A DNA stretch of 5,546 nt from Pseudomonadota bacterium. GTDB taxonomy: Bacteria > Myxococcota_A > Polyangia > Polyangiales > Polyangiaceae. Below are positions 1-5,546 of this stretch, in pieces. A program made the position numbers and the translations under genes. How positions within the stretch are numbered: the stretch's first letter is position 1; each line of letters begins with the position of its first letter. Where the stretch lies: the NCBI GenBank assembly GCA_023411445.1, contig JAEYOT010000775.1, positions 1 to 5,546 on the forward strand, written 5' to 3'. The notes beneath the pieces were generated by a model. That model made no database searches and had not been told where the DNA came from. It saw only the letters and a program-made list of their open reading frames with translations.

Positions 1-359
1 ACTTCATTCCCTCGCCCGCACCATCCGGCCTCGCGGCCCCGTTCGTCGGCGGTTTGGCCGCCAGCGGCTACATGTTCCCGTTGATCAAGGGCACGGAGGT
101 CCTGGCGGGCCTGCTCCTGCTCGGTAACCGCTATGTCCCGCTGGCCCTGACCGTGCTGGCGCCGATCGTGGTCAACATCCTAGCCTACCACCTGTTCCTC
201 GCTTCGGGCGCGCTGGTGTTGCCGCTCCTCGTCACGGCGCTCGGCGTTTACCTGGCCACGACCGAGCGACGCGTGTTCGCTCCGTTCTTCCACGCCAAGA
301 GCGAGGAGCAGGTGCCGCCCAGTGAGCGCAACACCGAGGGCGCGTCGGCGTTGGCCTGA
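1..359 (+). CDS. DoxX-family integral membrane protein, C-terminal part (5' end outside window)
   Basis: The reading frame is open from the left edge (first whole codon at 3) to the TGA at 357-359, giving 118 residues. The protein is cut by the window, so the TTG at 54 is probably internal. The visible part has about three hydrophobic segments, near residues 20-41, 45-66 and 70-86 of the fragment. It includes a motif rich in conserved positions, [19 protein letters not shown], followed by [13 protein letters not shown] and a YHLFL stretch. This pattern is typical of small four-helix DoxX/DoxD-like proteins. The tail is hydrophilic and ends in a Ser/Glu/Ala-rich stretch, probably cytoplasmic or disordered. 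DoxX relatives are inner-membrane proteins, some linked to quinone or thiol redox, but the substrate of this one cannot be read from the sequence. It converges on the DUF922-type gene with only 11 bp between stops. Family assignment is from remembered motif pattern. Confidence 0.8.
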   Translation, partial: FIPSPAPSGLAAPFVGGLAASGYMFPLIKGTEVLAGLLLLGNRYVPLALTVLAPIVVNILAYHLFLASGALVLPLLVTALGVYLATTERRVFAPFFHAKSEEQVPPSERNTEGASALA

Positions 360-374
360 GCTGCGAGCGCTCAG
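356..374. other. Small inverted repeat spanning both convergent stop codons
   Basis: CTGAGC at 356-361 and GCTCAG at 369-374 form a 6-bp perfect stem with a 7-nt loop. The TGA of the DoxX-family gene lies in the left arm and the TGA of the minus-strand lipoprotein gene (TCA on +) lies in the right arm. No T-tract follows on either side, so a role as a terminator is only possible. It may simply follow from two opposed TGA codons in GC-rich DNA. Confidence 0.3.
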
Positions 375-1066
375 CCGGTCGGCACGAAGTGCGGGCTGGC
401 CAAGTGCTGCGTCTCCGCGAGCTCGGCCTGCACGCGCTTGAGCCAGGCTCGCTGACGATCAGGTCGATAGCCGAGCGAGGTGTCTTCGTCGAAATCCCGG
501 TTCCGCTCGAGCAGCTCCTCGGTGGCCCGCACCAGCGCGTCGTTCAGCGCGCGCTGGGCGCGGGCCTCGACCTCTTGCTGCGACGAGCCTGACACCATCA
601 TATCGCGCTTCAGCTGGCCGGCAGCGGCGTTCAGCTTGCGAGCGCCGAGCTCGTAGAGCGCGAAATGGATCTGCTCGTGCTCCAGCACGTAGGCCGGAGC
701 GCGCGACGCCGCGCGGTCGTTCCACCACGAGCAGCGGCGATCCATGAGCGCCACGAAGGACAGACGCTTCACTTCGACCCAGTGGTAGCGCGCGCTGTCA
801 GGCGATTCTTGCCGCCACTTGATGTAAAATTCGGTGTCTGGCGTGGTGCGCACTTGGCCGCACGTCGCGGCCCCCACGCGCTCCGCCACCTTCGCGAACT
901 CGGGCGGCGCCTGGGTGCCGCGGAAGTCCGCGCGCGTGAGCTGGCGGTAGCCGATCACGTCGGTCGAGTCCAGCTTGCCGGCCTCCACGACGCCGCCTTT
1001 GGGGGCCGCGTACTCCGGCAAGGTGGAGCAACCCAGCGCGCAAGCGAGCAAGAACCAGCGCTTCAC
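371..1066 (-). CDS. Predicted lipoprotein with HExxH motif, DUF922-like putative Zn-dependent protease
   Basis: This gene encodes 231 residues from a GTG start. The N-terminus [13 protein letters not shown] has two basic residues, a hydrophobic core and a probable lipobox ending at Cys13 (ALGC). This suggests export and lipid anchoring in the envelope; Cys9 is a weaker alternative. The central [18 protein letters not shown] contains HEQIH at residues 130-134, with Glu139 a possible third metal ligand. The later [18 protein letters not shown], residues 191-208, resembles the conserved C-terminal block of DUF922 proteins, predicted secreted Zn-dependent proteases. Cys69 and Cys112 could form a disulfide. 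The substrate is unknown and proteolysis has not been inferred beyond the motif. The start lies 6 bp after the ilvD stop and no good Shine-Dalgarno sequence is seen, so translation is probably coupled to ilvD and the two genes share a transcript. The GTG is preferred because it gives the complete signal peptide. Confidence 0.75.
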   Translation of the reverse strand: MKRWFLLACALGCSTLPEYAAPKGGVVEAGKLDSTDVIGYRQLTRADFRGTQAPPEFAKVAERVGAATCGQVRTTPDTEFYIKWRQESPDSARYHWVEVKRLSFVALMDRRCSWWNDRAASRAPAYVLEHEQIHFALYELGARKLNAAAGQLKRDMMVSGSSQQEVEARAQRALNDALVRATEELLERNRDFDEDTSLGYRPDRQRAWLKRVQAELAETQHLASPHFVPTG

Positions 1067-1072
1067 GGTCGT

Positions 1073-2956
1073 TCAGCCGTGCTTGCGCTCGAGCTGCGAG
1101 ATGTCACGCACGGCGCCCTGGGCGGCGCTGGTGGCCATCAAAGCGTAGGCTTGCAGCGCCTGTGATACGTAGCGATCGCGGTTCGGGCGGAAAGCGTCCT
1201 TGCCGCGAGCGAGCATGCGCCGGCGTCGTTCCTCCAGCACCGCGGGCTCGAGCGCGACGTCGATCTTGCGAGCAGGGATGTCGATCTGGATCAAGTCTCC
1301 CTCCTCGATCAGGCCGATGTTGCCGCCCTCAGCGGCTTCGGGCGAGACGTGCCCGATGCTGAGCCCACTCGTGCCGCCGCTGAAGCGCCCGTCCGTGATC
1401 AGCGCGCAGGCCTTGCCCAGGCCTTTGCCCTTCAGGAAGGAGGTGGGGTAGAGCATTTCCTGCATGCCGGGGCCGCCGCGCGGACCCTCGTACACGATCA
1501 CGACCACGTCACCCGCCTTGATCTGGTCGGCCATGATGGCCTCGCAAGCGGCGTCCTGCGAGTGGAAGACCCGCGCGGGGCCCTGGAATTTCCAGATCGA
1601 CTCGTCCACGCCGGCGGTCTTCACGATACAGCCGTCTTGCGCGAAGTTGCCGTAGAGCACGGCCAGGCCGCCTTCCTTGCTGAAGGCGTGCTCAGCGTCG
1701 CGGATGCAGCCTCGCGCCAGGTCCGTATCCGCCTCCTTGAAGTACTTGTCCTGCGAGAAGGCGACCTTCGTCGGCACGCCGCCGGGAGCCGCCAGCGCGC
1801 GGGCCTTGGCGGCAGCGCTCGCGGTGGGGCGGTGGATGTCGTGCTCGTCCACCGCTTCCCCGAGCGTCTTAGCGTGCACGGTGCCAACGTTACGGTGCAA
1901 CAGGCCGGCCTTGTCCAGCTGCCCCAAGATGGTGAAGATGCCGCCGGCGCGGTGCACGTCTTCCACGTGGTACGCGCTGGAAGGCGCGACCTTGCACAGG
2001 TTCGGCACCTTGCGGCTCATGCGATCGATGTCCGCCATCGTGAAGTTCACACCGGCCTCGCGTGCGATGGCCAAGATGTGCAGCACGGTGTTGGTGGAGC
2101 CGCCCATCGCGATGTCCAGCGCCATCGCGTTCTCGAAGGCCTCGAACGTCGCGATGTTGCGCGGTAGCACGGACTTGTCGCCGCCCACGTAGTGCTGCTT
2201 GGCCATCTCCACGATGCGGCGGCTGGCGGCCTCGAACAGCTCCCAGCGCCGCGCGTGCGTCGCCAGCAAGGTGCCGTTGCCAGGCAGCGCCAGGCCCAGC
2301 GCCTCGTTCAGGCAGTTCATGCTGTTCGCGGTGAACATGCCGGAGCAGGAGCCGCAGGTGGGGCAGGCAGAGCGCTCCATCTTGAGCAGCTCATCGTCCG
2401 TCACCTTGGCGTCGCTGGCCGCGATCATCGAGTCGATCAGGTCCAGCTTGCGCACGACCGGCTTGCCGTCGCGATCGTGCGTGCCCACGAGCTTGCCGGC
2501 TTCCATCGGGCCGCCGGACACGAAGATGGTCGGGATGTTCAGGCGCATGGCCGCCATCAACATGCCGGGCGTGATCTTGTCGCAGTTGGAGATACACACC
2601 AGCGCGTCGGCGCAGTGCGCGTTCACCATGTACTCCACCGAGTCCGCGATCAGATCGCGGCTGGGCAGCGAGTACAGCATGCCGCCGTGGCCCATCGCGA
2701 TGCCGTCGTCCACCGCGATGGTGTTGAACTCGACGCCCCAGCCGCCGGCTTCGTCCACCACCTTCTTCACGCGCTGGCCGATGTCCCACAGGTGCACGTG
2801 GCCGGGCACGAATTGCGTGAAGCTGTTGGCGATGGCGATGATCGGCTTCTCGAAGTCGGCGTCTTGCATGCCGGTCGCGCGCCACAGCGAGCGCGCGCCC
2901 GCCATGTTGCGACCCGCGGTGGAGGTGCGGCTTCGGAACCCATTCGGGGCGGTCAT
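1073..2956 (-). CDS. ilvD: Dihydroxy-acid dehydratase IlvD
   Basis: The product (627 residues) dehydrates 2,3-dihydroxyisovalerate and 2,3-dihydroxy-3-methylvalerate to the 2-oxo acids that lead to valine, isoleucine, leucine and pantothenate, in the cytoplasm. It follows the E. coli IlvD sequence almost from end to end: [16 protein letters not shown] (15-30), [19 protein letters not shown] (82-100), [11 protein letters not shown] (122-132, Cys125), [13 protein letters not shown] (196-208, Cys198/201/204), EDVHRAGG (332-339) and [20 protein letters not shown] (522-541). Length matches the roughly 616-residue E. coli type. At the position where plant and mycobacterial [2Fe-2S] enzymes have a Pro-Cys-Asn motif, this protein reads FVPGHVHL with Gly52, so an E. 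coli-like oxygen-labile [4Fe-4S] cluster is the likelier inference. The ATG at 2956 is preceded by a weak purine-rich GGATAGG ending 8 nt upstream and puts the family N-terminus in place. It is the first gene of a minus-strand pair with the downstream lipoprotein and diverges from selO. No other ilv or leu genes are in view. Confidence 0.97.
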   Translation of the reverse strand: MTAPNGFRSRTSTAGRNMAGARSLWRATGMQDADFEKPIIAIANSFTQFVPGHVHLWDIGQRVKKVVDEAGGWGVEFNTIAVDDGIAMGHGGMLYSLPSRDLIADSVEYMVNAHCADALVCISNCDKITPGMLMAAMRLNIPTIFVSGGPMEAGKLVGTHDRDGKPVVRKLDLIDSMIAASDAKVTDDELLKMERSACPTCGSCSGMFTANSMNCLNEALGLALPGNGTLLATHARRWELFEAASRRIVEMAKQHYVGGDKSVLPRNIATFEAFENAMALDIAMGGSTNTVLHILAIAREAGVNFTMADIDRMSRKVPNLCKVAPSSAYHVEDVHRAGGIFTILGQLDKAGLLHRNVGTVHAKTLGEAVDEHDIHRPTASAAAKARALAAPGGVPTKVAFSQDKYFKEADTDLARGCIRDAEHAFSKEGGLAVLYGNFAQDGCIVKTAGVDESIWKFQGPARVFHSQDAACEAIMADQIKAGDVVVIVYEGPRGGPGMQEMLYPTSFLKGKGLGKACALITDGRFSGGTSGLSIGHVSPEAAEGGNIGLIEEGDLIQIDIPARKIDVALEPAVLEERRRRMLARGKDAFRPNRDRYVSQALQAYALMATSAAQGAVRDISQLERKHG

Positions 2957-3076
2957 GATGGAAGCCTATCCGAGGCGCTTCGTTGCGCAATACGCATCAA
3001 TCACAAGAGCGTGTTGCAAGTAGCGCAAGGCGCGGCGCAGGACGGAAGCGGGCGAAAGCCGTGCTAAGGGCCCTCG
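2957..3076. promoter_or_regulatory. Divergent ilvD / selO promoter region with two TGC-N7-GCA dyads
   Basis: This 120-bp gap separates divergent starts, so it should hold promoters for both genes. I cannot place convincing -35/-10 pairs on either strand. TTGCAA at 3014-3019 could be a -35 for ilvD, but no good -10 follows at standard spacing. It contains two LysR-type-looking T-N11-A dyads. One is TGCG-N5-CGCA at 2984-2996, with 4-bp perfect arms; the other is TGC-N7-GCA at 3015-3027. They start 31 bp apart, about three helical turns. The first is part of an 8-bp palindrome TTGCGCAA at 2983-2990. This makes a shared regulator binding site possible. No regulator gene is in the window. Confidence 0.4.
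3066..3070 (+). promoter_or_regulatory. Ribosome binding site of selO
   Basis: AAGGG lies 6 nt before the ATG at 3077. It supports this start over later in-frame methionines such as residue 33. Confidence 0.65.
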
Positions 3077-4687
3077 ATGCGCTTCGACAACCGCGCCCTG
3101 CGCCACCTGCCCGTCGATTCGAGCCTGGACGCTCGCACACGTCAGGTCCTGGGCGCCTGCTTCTCGCGCGTGATGCCGACCGCCGTGAAGGCTCCGGTCA
3201 CGCTGGCCGTGAGTCCGGAGGTCGCGCGCCTGCTGGAGCTGCCCGAGGGGTTCGTGGAGAGCCCTGACTTCGCGCAGGTGTTCGCGGGCAATCGCCTGCT
3301 GCCCGGTATGGAGCCGGTGGCCGCTTGCTACGGCGGTCACCAGTTCGGAAACTGGGCAGGCCAGCTGGGCGACGGGCGCGCCATCTCGCTGGGTGAGCTC
3401 GTCACCAGCCGGGGTGAGCACTGGGAGCTGCAGCTGAAGGGCGCCGGGCCGACGCCGTACTCGCGTCGCGCCGACGGTCGCGCGGTGATGCGCTCGTCGG
3501 TGCGCGAGTTTTTGTGCAGCGAAGCCATGCACCACCTGGGCGTGCCGACGACACGGGCGCTGTCGCTGGTCGCAACCGGCGAGGACGTGCTGCGCGACAT
3601 CCTGTACGACGGGCACCCCAAGCACGAGCCCGGCGCCGTGGTTTGCCGCGTGGCCCCTACGTTCCTGCGCTTCGGCAATTTCGAGCTGCTCGCCGCGCGC
3701 GGTGACGTGGAGCTGCTGCGCCGCTTGGCGGACTACACTATCACCACCTACTTTCCGGAGCTCGGCGCGCCGAGCAAGGCCGCGTACGTGAGCTGGTTCG
3801 AGGAGATCGCGCGCCGTACGGCCCGCATGATCGCCCGCTGGATGTCGGTCGGCTTCGTGCACGGCGTGATGAACACGGACAACATGTCCATCCTGGGCCT
3901 GACCATCGACTACGGCCCTTACGGCTTCTTGGACGACTACGATCCGAGCTTCACGCCGAACATCACGGACGCGCAGGGGCGCCGCTACCGCTACGCATCG
4001 CAGCCGCGCATCGCGCTCTGGAACCTGGTGTGCTTGGCGAACGCGCTCTACCCGCTGGTGGAGGACGTGCCCGCGCTCGACGCCGCGCTCGCCGCCTACG
4101 GTGAGGAGCTGGAAGTCGAACGCCGCAAGCTAACCGCCGCTAAGCTCGGCATCTCTCGGTTGGACGACGGCGAGCAGACCCCATCAGGCGTCGCGCGCAT
4201 CCCGGACTCCGCGCTCGTGGACGACTTGCCAGAGCTGCTCGCGGCAGTGGAGACCGACATGACCTGGTTCTACCGGCTGCTCGCCGACGTGCCCGTCACC
4301 TCGCGTGGGGTGCGCGTGAGCGACGCGGAGCTCCTCGAGCCGCTGATGCCGGCTTTTTACGATCCCGCTGGCGTTGGAGACGAGCACCGCGGTCGCCTCG
4401 CCGCCTGGCTCCGGCGCTACGCCGCGCGCGTGTGCGAAGACGGCACGGACGACGCGACGCGGCGTGAGCGGATGAACCGCGTCAACCCCAAGTTCGTGCT
4501 GCGTAACTACGTGGCGCAGCTGGCGATCGATCGTGCAGAGCTGGGCGATGGCGCGGTGGTGCGGGAGCTCCTCGAGGTGCTGCGGCGGCCCTTCGACGAG
4601 CAGCCCGGTAACGAGCGCTACGCCGAGAAGCGCCCCGAGTGGGCGAGAAACCGTCCGGGCTGCTCCATGCTCTCCTGCAGCTCGTGA
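3077..4687 (+). CDS. selO: Protein adenylyltransferase SelO (YdiU/UPF0061 family)
   Basis: SelO proteins have a protein-kinase-like fold with ATP bound in flipped orientation and transfer AMP to hydroxyl residues of target proteins. In E. coli and mitochondria they are linked to redox homeostasis. This 536-residue protein has the family motifs in order: [17 protein letters not shown] (86-102), [20 protein letters not shown] (120-139, Lys121 the nucleotide-binding lysine), [26 protein letters not shown] (140-165), [28 protein letters not shown] (263-290, with catalytic/metal residues Asp268, Asn269 and Asp278), [17 protein letters not shown] (468-484) and the tail GCSMLSCSS. It is longer than the roughly 480-residue E. 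coli protein but complete. The C-terminal Cys534-Ser-Ser aligns with the Sec-Ser-Ser end of animal SelO; here the codon is TGC, so no selenocysteine is needed. A second Cys (529) sits five residues before. The region matching the E. coli partner cysteine (reported as C272) reads FTPNITD here, without Cys. Possible redox control may therefore use another pair. Monocistronic by layout: divergent from ilvD, with a hairpin after the stop. Confidence 0.96.
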   Translation: MRFDNRALRHLPVDSSLDARTRQVLGACFSRVMPTAVKAPVTLAVSPEVARLLELPEGFVESPDFAQVFAGNRLLPGMEPVAACYGGHQFGNWAGQLGDGRAISLGELVTSRGEHWELQLKGAGPTPYSRRADGRAVMRSSVREFLCSEAMHHLGVPTTRALSLVATGEDVLRDILYDGHPKHEPGAVVCRVAPTFLRFGNFELLAARGDVELLRRLADYTITTYFPELGAPSKAAYVSWFEEIARRTARMIARWMSVGFVHGVMNTDNMSILGLTIDYGPYGFLDDYDPSFTPNITDAQGRRYRYASQPRIALWNLVCLANALYPLVEDVPALDAALAAYGEELEVERRKLTAAKLGISRLDDGEQTPSGVARIPDSALVDDLPELLAAVETDMTWFYRLLADVPVTSRGVRVSDAELLEPLMPAFYDPAGVGDEHRGRLAAWLRRYAARVCEDGTDDATRRERMNRVNPKFVLRNYVAQLAIDRAELGDGAVVRELLEVLRRPFDEQPGNERYAEKRPEWARNRPGCSMLSCSS

Positions 4688-4701
4688 GCACAAACGACCT
4701 C

Positions 4702-4765
4702 GGCCACGGACGGTGCGGGGACTGCCTCGCCGGGGAAACGAGGCAGGGCCGCACCGTCCGTGGCC
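4702..4765. terminator. Long two-part hairpin between convergent genes, possible terminator
   Basis: A perfect 17-bp arm pair (4702-4718 with 4749-4765) continues, after a small asymmetric internal loop (4719-4721 against 4747-4748), into a perfect 8-bp arm pair (4722-4729 with 4739-4746). The apical loop is 9 nt, 4730-4738. It starts 14 nt after the selO stop and lies 36 nt beyond the lipoprotein stop on the other strand. This placement fits a shared bidirectional terminator or a 3'-end-protecting stem. No T-tract follows on +; on the minus strand only a short GTTTGT follows. Intrinsic termination of the classical type is therefore not shown. Confidence 0.6.
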
Positions 4766-4769
4766 TAGC

Positions 4770-4798
4770 GGGCCCCGGGGTCGGGTCCGGGGGGTGGG
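4770..4798 (+). other. G-run cluster with G-quadruplex potential
   Basis: Five G-runs of three or more lie on + at 4770-4772, 4777-4780, 4783-4785, 4789-4794 and 4796-4798. The last four fit the standard G3+ N1-7 rule with loops of 2, 3 and 1 nt. It sits directly after the hairpin, between two convergent genes. It would be in a read-through selO transcript as RNA, and is the template strand for the opposing lipoprotein gene. CCCCGGGG at 4773-4780 can pair with itself and compete. Folding is predicted from the pattern only. Confidence 0.4.
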
Positions 4799-4801
4799 CG
4801 G

Positions 4802-5290
4802 TCAGTCAGCGGCGTCGACGGCCTTCTTCAGCTCGTCGATAGCCTTGTCGACGCGACCCTTGGCTTCATCCCAGGTGAGCGCCGACGCCAGCTCGAGGGA
4901 GCGGTATTCGTTCGAGACGTTCTCGCGCAGGCTCTTCACGTTGGGCAGGTTGCTGTCCAGCGTGGCCTTGGTCTTACCGGTCGCGGTCTTGGATTTCGCT
5001 TCCAGGTCCGCGAAGTCCTTGTCGATGCTGACCAAATCTTCCGACACGTCGTGCCGGTACTGTTCGCGCATCTTCAAGAAGTTGGCTTGCGCCTCGGCGA
5101 CCTTCCTGTCTTCTTCGGCGCGAGCCGCGTTGACCTTTTCGCTGGCTTCACGGTTGGCGTCGATCACCTTGTTGTCCGCTTCGGCGCGGGCCTCGTCTGC
5201 TCTGCGCTGCTCATCGGCTGCCCTGTCGCAGCCAGTCGCAAGAGCCAGAGAAAGAGCCATACACGCCGTAGCCGTCATTGATCGAATCAT
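4802..5290 (-). CDS. Small alanine/charge-rich coiled-coil lipoprotein with 11-residue repeats
   Basis: This gene encodes 162 residues from the ATG at 5290. The frame is open further upstream to an ATG at 5389, but the inner start is chosen because a GGAGG site lies 4 nt before it, it yields a clean lipoprotein signal, and a sigma-54-type promoter lies inside the longer frame. MIRSMTATACMALSLALATGC has a basic start, a hydrophobic core and a lipobox ATGC with Cys21. Asp22 follows, which in E. coli would keep it in the inner membrane; that rule may not hold here. Residues 30-72 form about four 11-residue repeats with Lys-Val at 41, 52 and 63 and Ala at 34, 45, 56 and 67, a hendecad coiled-coil pattern. 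The C-terminal part, ending in SALTWDEAKGRVDKAIDELKKAVDAAD, is also helical. It resembles the tail of Sll1863-type stress proteins, a weak resemblance from memory. The only Trp is 140. Probably a periplasm-facing helical envelope protein; function unknown. Confidence 0.82.
   Translation of the reverse strand: MIRSMTATACMALSLALATGCDRAADEQRRADEARAEADNKVIDANREASEKVNAARAEEDRKVAEAQANFLKMREQYRHDVSEDLVSIDKDFADLEAKSKTATGKTKATLDSNLPNVKSLRENVSNEYRSLELASALTWDEAKGRVDKAIDELKKAVDAAD
5075..5203 (-). repeat. Coding tandem repeat, about four 33-bp units (11-residue hendecads)
   Basis: It encodes residues 30-72 of the coiled-coil lipoprotein. Lys-Val pairs recur every 11 residues, and alanines recur at the same repeat position. 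At DNA level CTTCGGCGCG-R-GCC occurs at 5113-5126 and 5179-5192 on +, exactly 66 bp (two units) apart. This suggests growth by in-frame duplication, with the other copies more diverged. Confidence 0.6.
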
Positions 5291-5294
5291 GTTG

Positions 5295-5299
5295 CCTCC
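5295..5299 (-). promoter_or_regulatory. Ribosome binding site of the coiled-coil lipoprotein gene
   Basis: GGAGG on the minus strand is followed by CAAC and the ATG at 5290. The strong match decides the start against the longer frame beginning at 5389. Confidence 0.8.
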
Positions 5300-5323
5300 G
5301 GTTCGAATCACGCGAGGTAGCTC

Positions 5324-5339
5324 AGCAAGGTGCGTGCCG
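5324..5339 (-). promoter_or_regulatory. Sigma-54 (RpoN) -24/-12 promoter
   Basis: Read on the minus strand, GGCACG (5338-5333) is followed by CACC and TTGCT (5328-5324). The consensus is TGGCACG-N4-TTGC(A/T). Only the T before the GG is not matched (C instead), and the invariant GG and GC have the required 10-nt spacing. Transcription would start near 5313, giving a leader of about 22 nt that just contains the GGAGG ribosome site. The position relative to the gene is therefore what is expected. It implies control by an ATP-dependent enhancer-binding activator, which is not encoded here. Confidence 0.6.
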
Positions 5340-5357
5340 AGCCGCTTGGGGCCGTGT

Positions 5358-5375
5358 TTTCGGCAAGTTTCGGCA
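5358..5375. repeat. Direct repeat TTTCGGCA, 10-bp period, upstream of the sigma-54-type promoter
   Basis: Two identical 8-mers lie at 5358-5365 and 5368-5375 with a 2-nt gap, so both face the same side of the helix. They are at about -45 to -62 relative to the predicted start at 5313. They may form an activator or repressor site; this is nearer than the usual enhancer distance. Confidence 0.35.
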
Positions 5376-5446
5376 GACTGGTGAGGCACAACCGCTCGCG
5401 CGAGACAGCGGGGCGCGCCTCAACGGGCTGGATCTGACGGGAAGGA

Positions 5447-5546
5447 TCACAGGCCCTCCGGGTGCGAGGGGTGGTAGTGAAGCGCCTTGTCGGCGGCGCG
5501 CTGGTAGCGGGCCGGGATGGGAAAGAACTTGAACACCAAGGTGGTG
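5447..5546 (-). CDS. C-terminal end of an unidentified protein gene (5' part outside window)
   Basis: Reading in from the right edge on the minus strand, an open frame of 32 codons ends in TGA at 5449-5447. The residues are TTLVFKFFPIPARYQRAAD, then KALHYHPSHPEGL. The mix of Phe, Tyr, His and Pro, and the placement of G/C in third codon positions, look like real coding sequence. The opposing + frame gives only a Gly/Arg/Pro-rich string. I do not recognise the family. It lies on the same strand as, and 156 bp upstream of, the coiled-coil lipoprotein gene, which appears to have its own promoter in between, so they need not be one operon. Confidence 0.55.
   Translation of the reverse strand, partial: TTLVFKFFPIPARYQRAADKALHYHPSHPEGL

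Noticed and set aside
54..359. DoxX-family gene starting at the TTG at 54 as a complete 101-residue protein
   Set aside because: The frame is open to the left edge, the residues before it fit the family, and it would lack the first membrane segment. It is a fragment.
1349..3067. Long + strand open frames opposite ilvD (1349-2167, 2192-3067, 2199-3023)
   Set aside because: Their compositions (Arg/Ala/His/Val-rich or Ser/Arg-rich, no recognisable motifs) are typical antisense shadows of a high-GC gene with strong third-position bias, and ilvD itself is certain.
2957..3076. Sigma-70 -35/-10 promoters for ilvD and selO
   Set aside because: TTGC-like -35 candidates exist, but none has a fair -10 at 16-18 nt, so I do not assign exact promoters.
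2966..3862. A 298-codon minus-strand open frame opposite selO
   Set aside because: It is a shadow of the SelO reading frame, has no recognisable domain, and would run through the whole divergent promoter region.
4676..4687. Possible selenocysteine recoding at the end of selO
   Set aside because: The residue in the Sec position is coded by TGC and the only TGA is the final stop two codons later, so no recoding is needed.
4533..5384. A 283-codon + strand open frame spanning the selO end, hairpin and lipoprotein gene
   Set aside because: It crosses a strong hairpin and overlaps two supported genes. Its sequence is Ser/Arg/Ala-rich low complexity, an antisense artefact.
5291..5389. A longer start for the coiled-coil lipoprotein at 5389, adding 33 residues
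   Set aside because: The extension would bury the lipoprotein signal, has no good ribosome site, and covers the sigma-54-type promoter and repeat. The GGAGG before 5290 supports the short form.
5395..5404. 10-bp palindrome CTCGCGCGAG
   Set aside because: It consists mainly of alternating C and G, expected by chance in such GC-rich DNA, and its position relative to the promoter gives no clear role.

Overview
The window is strongly GC-rich, with the codon third-position bias typical of a high-GC Gram-negative bacterium. Two genes encode lipoproteins, IlvD is of the Escherichia coli type, and there is a good sigma-54 promoter. Myxococcota (Polyangia-like) or another high-GC proteobacterial lineage would fit, but this is an inference from style and not from a marker gene.

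Layout from left to right: (1) the 3' end of a DoxX-family membrane protein gene on + (1-359). (2) Convergent to it, 11 bp away, a two-gene unit on the minus strand: ilvD (2956-1073), then, after a 6-bp gap, a lipoprotein with an HExxH motif of the DUF922 predicted Zn-protease type (1066-371). (3) A 120-bp divergent intergenic region (2957-3076) with two LysR-type-looking dyads. (4) selO on + (3077-4687), a pseudokinase-fold protein AMPylase with a Cys-Ser-Ser tail. (5) A 114-bp convergent intergenic region with a long two-part hairpin and a G-quadruplex-type G-run cluster. (6) On the minus strand, a small coiled-coil lipoprotein with 11-residue repeats. Its start is best placed at 5290, behind a GGAGG site and a near-consensus -24/-12 promoter. 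(7) At the right edge, the last 32 codons of an unidentified minus-strand gene (5447-5546).

Functionally this is mostly a housekeeping neighbourhood: branched-chain amino acid and pantothenate precursor synthesis (IlvD), redox-linked protein AMPylation (SelO), and envelope proteins of unknown function. IlvD of this type carries an oxygen-sensitive iron-sulfur cluster and SelO is linked to oxidative stress, so a redox theme is possible but unproven. I see no mobile element, CRISPR array, tRNA, rRNA or obvious defence system. The least ordinary part is the sigma-54-type control region in front of the repeat-containing lipoprotein. I do not find a convincing wholly new system.
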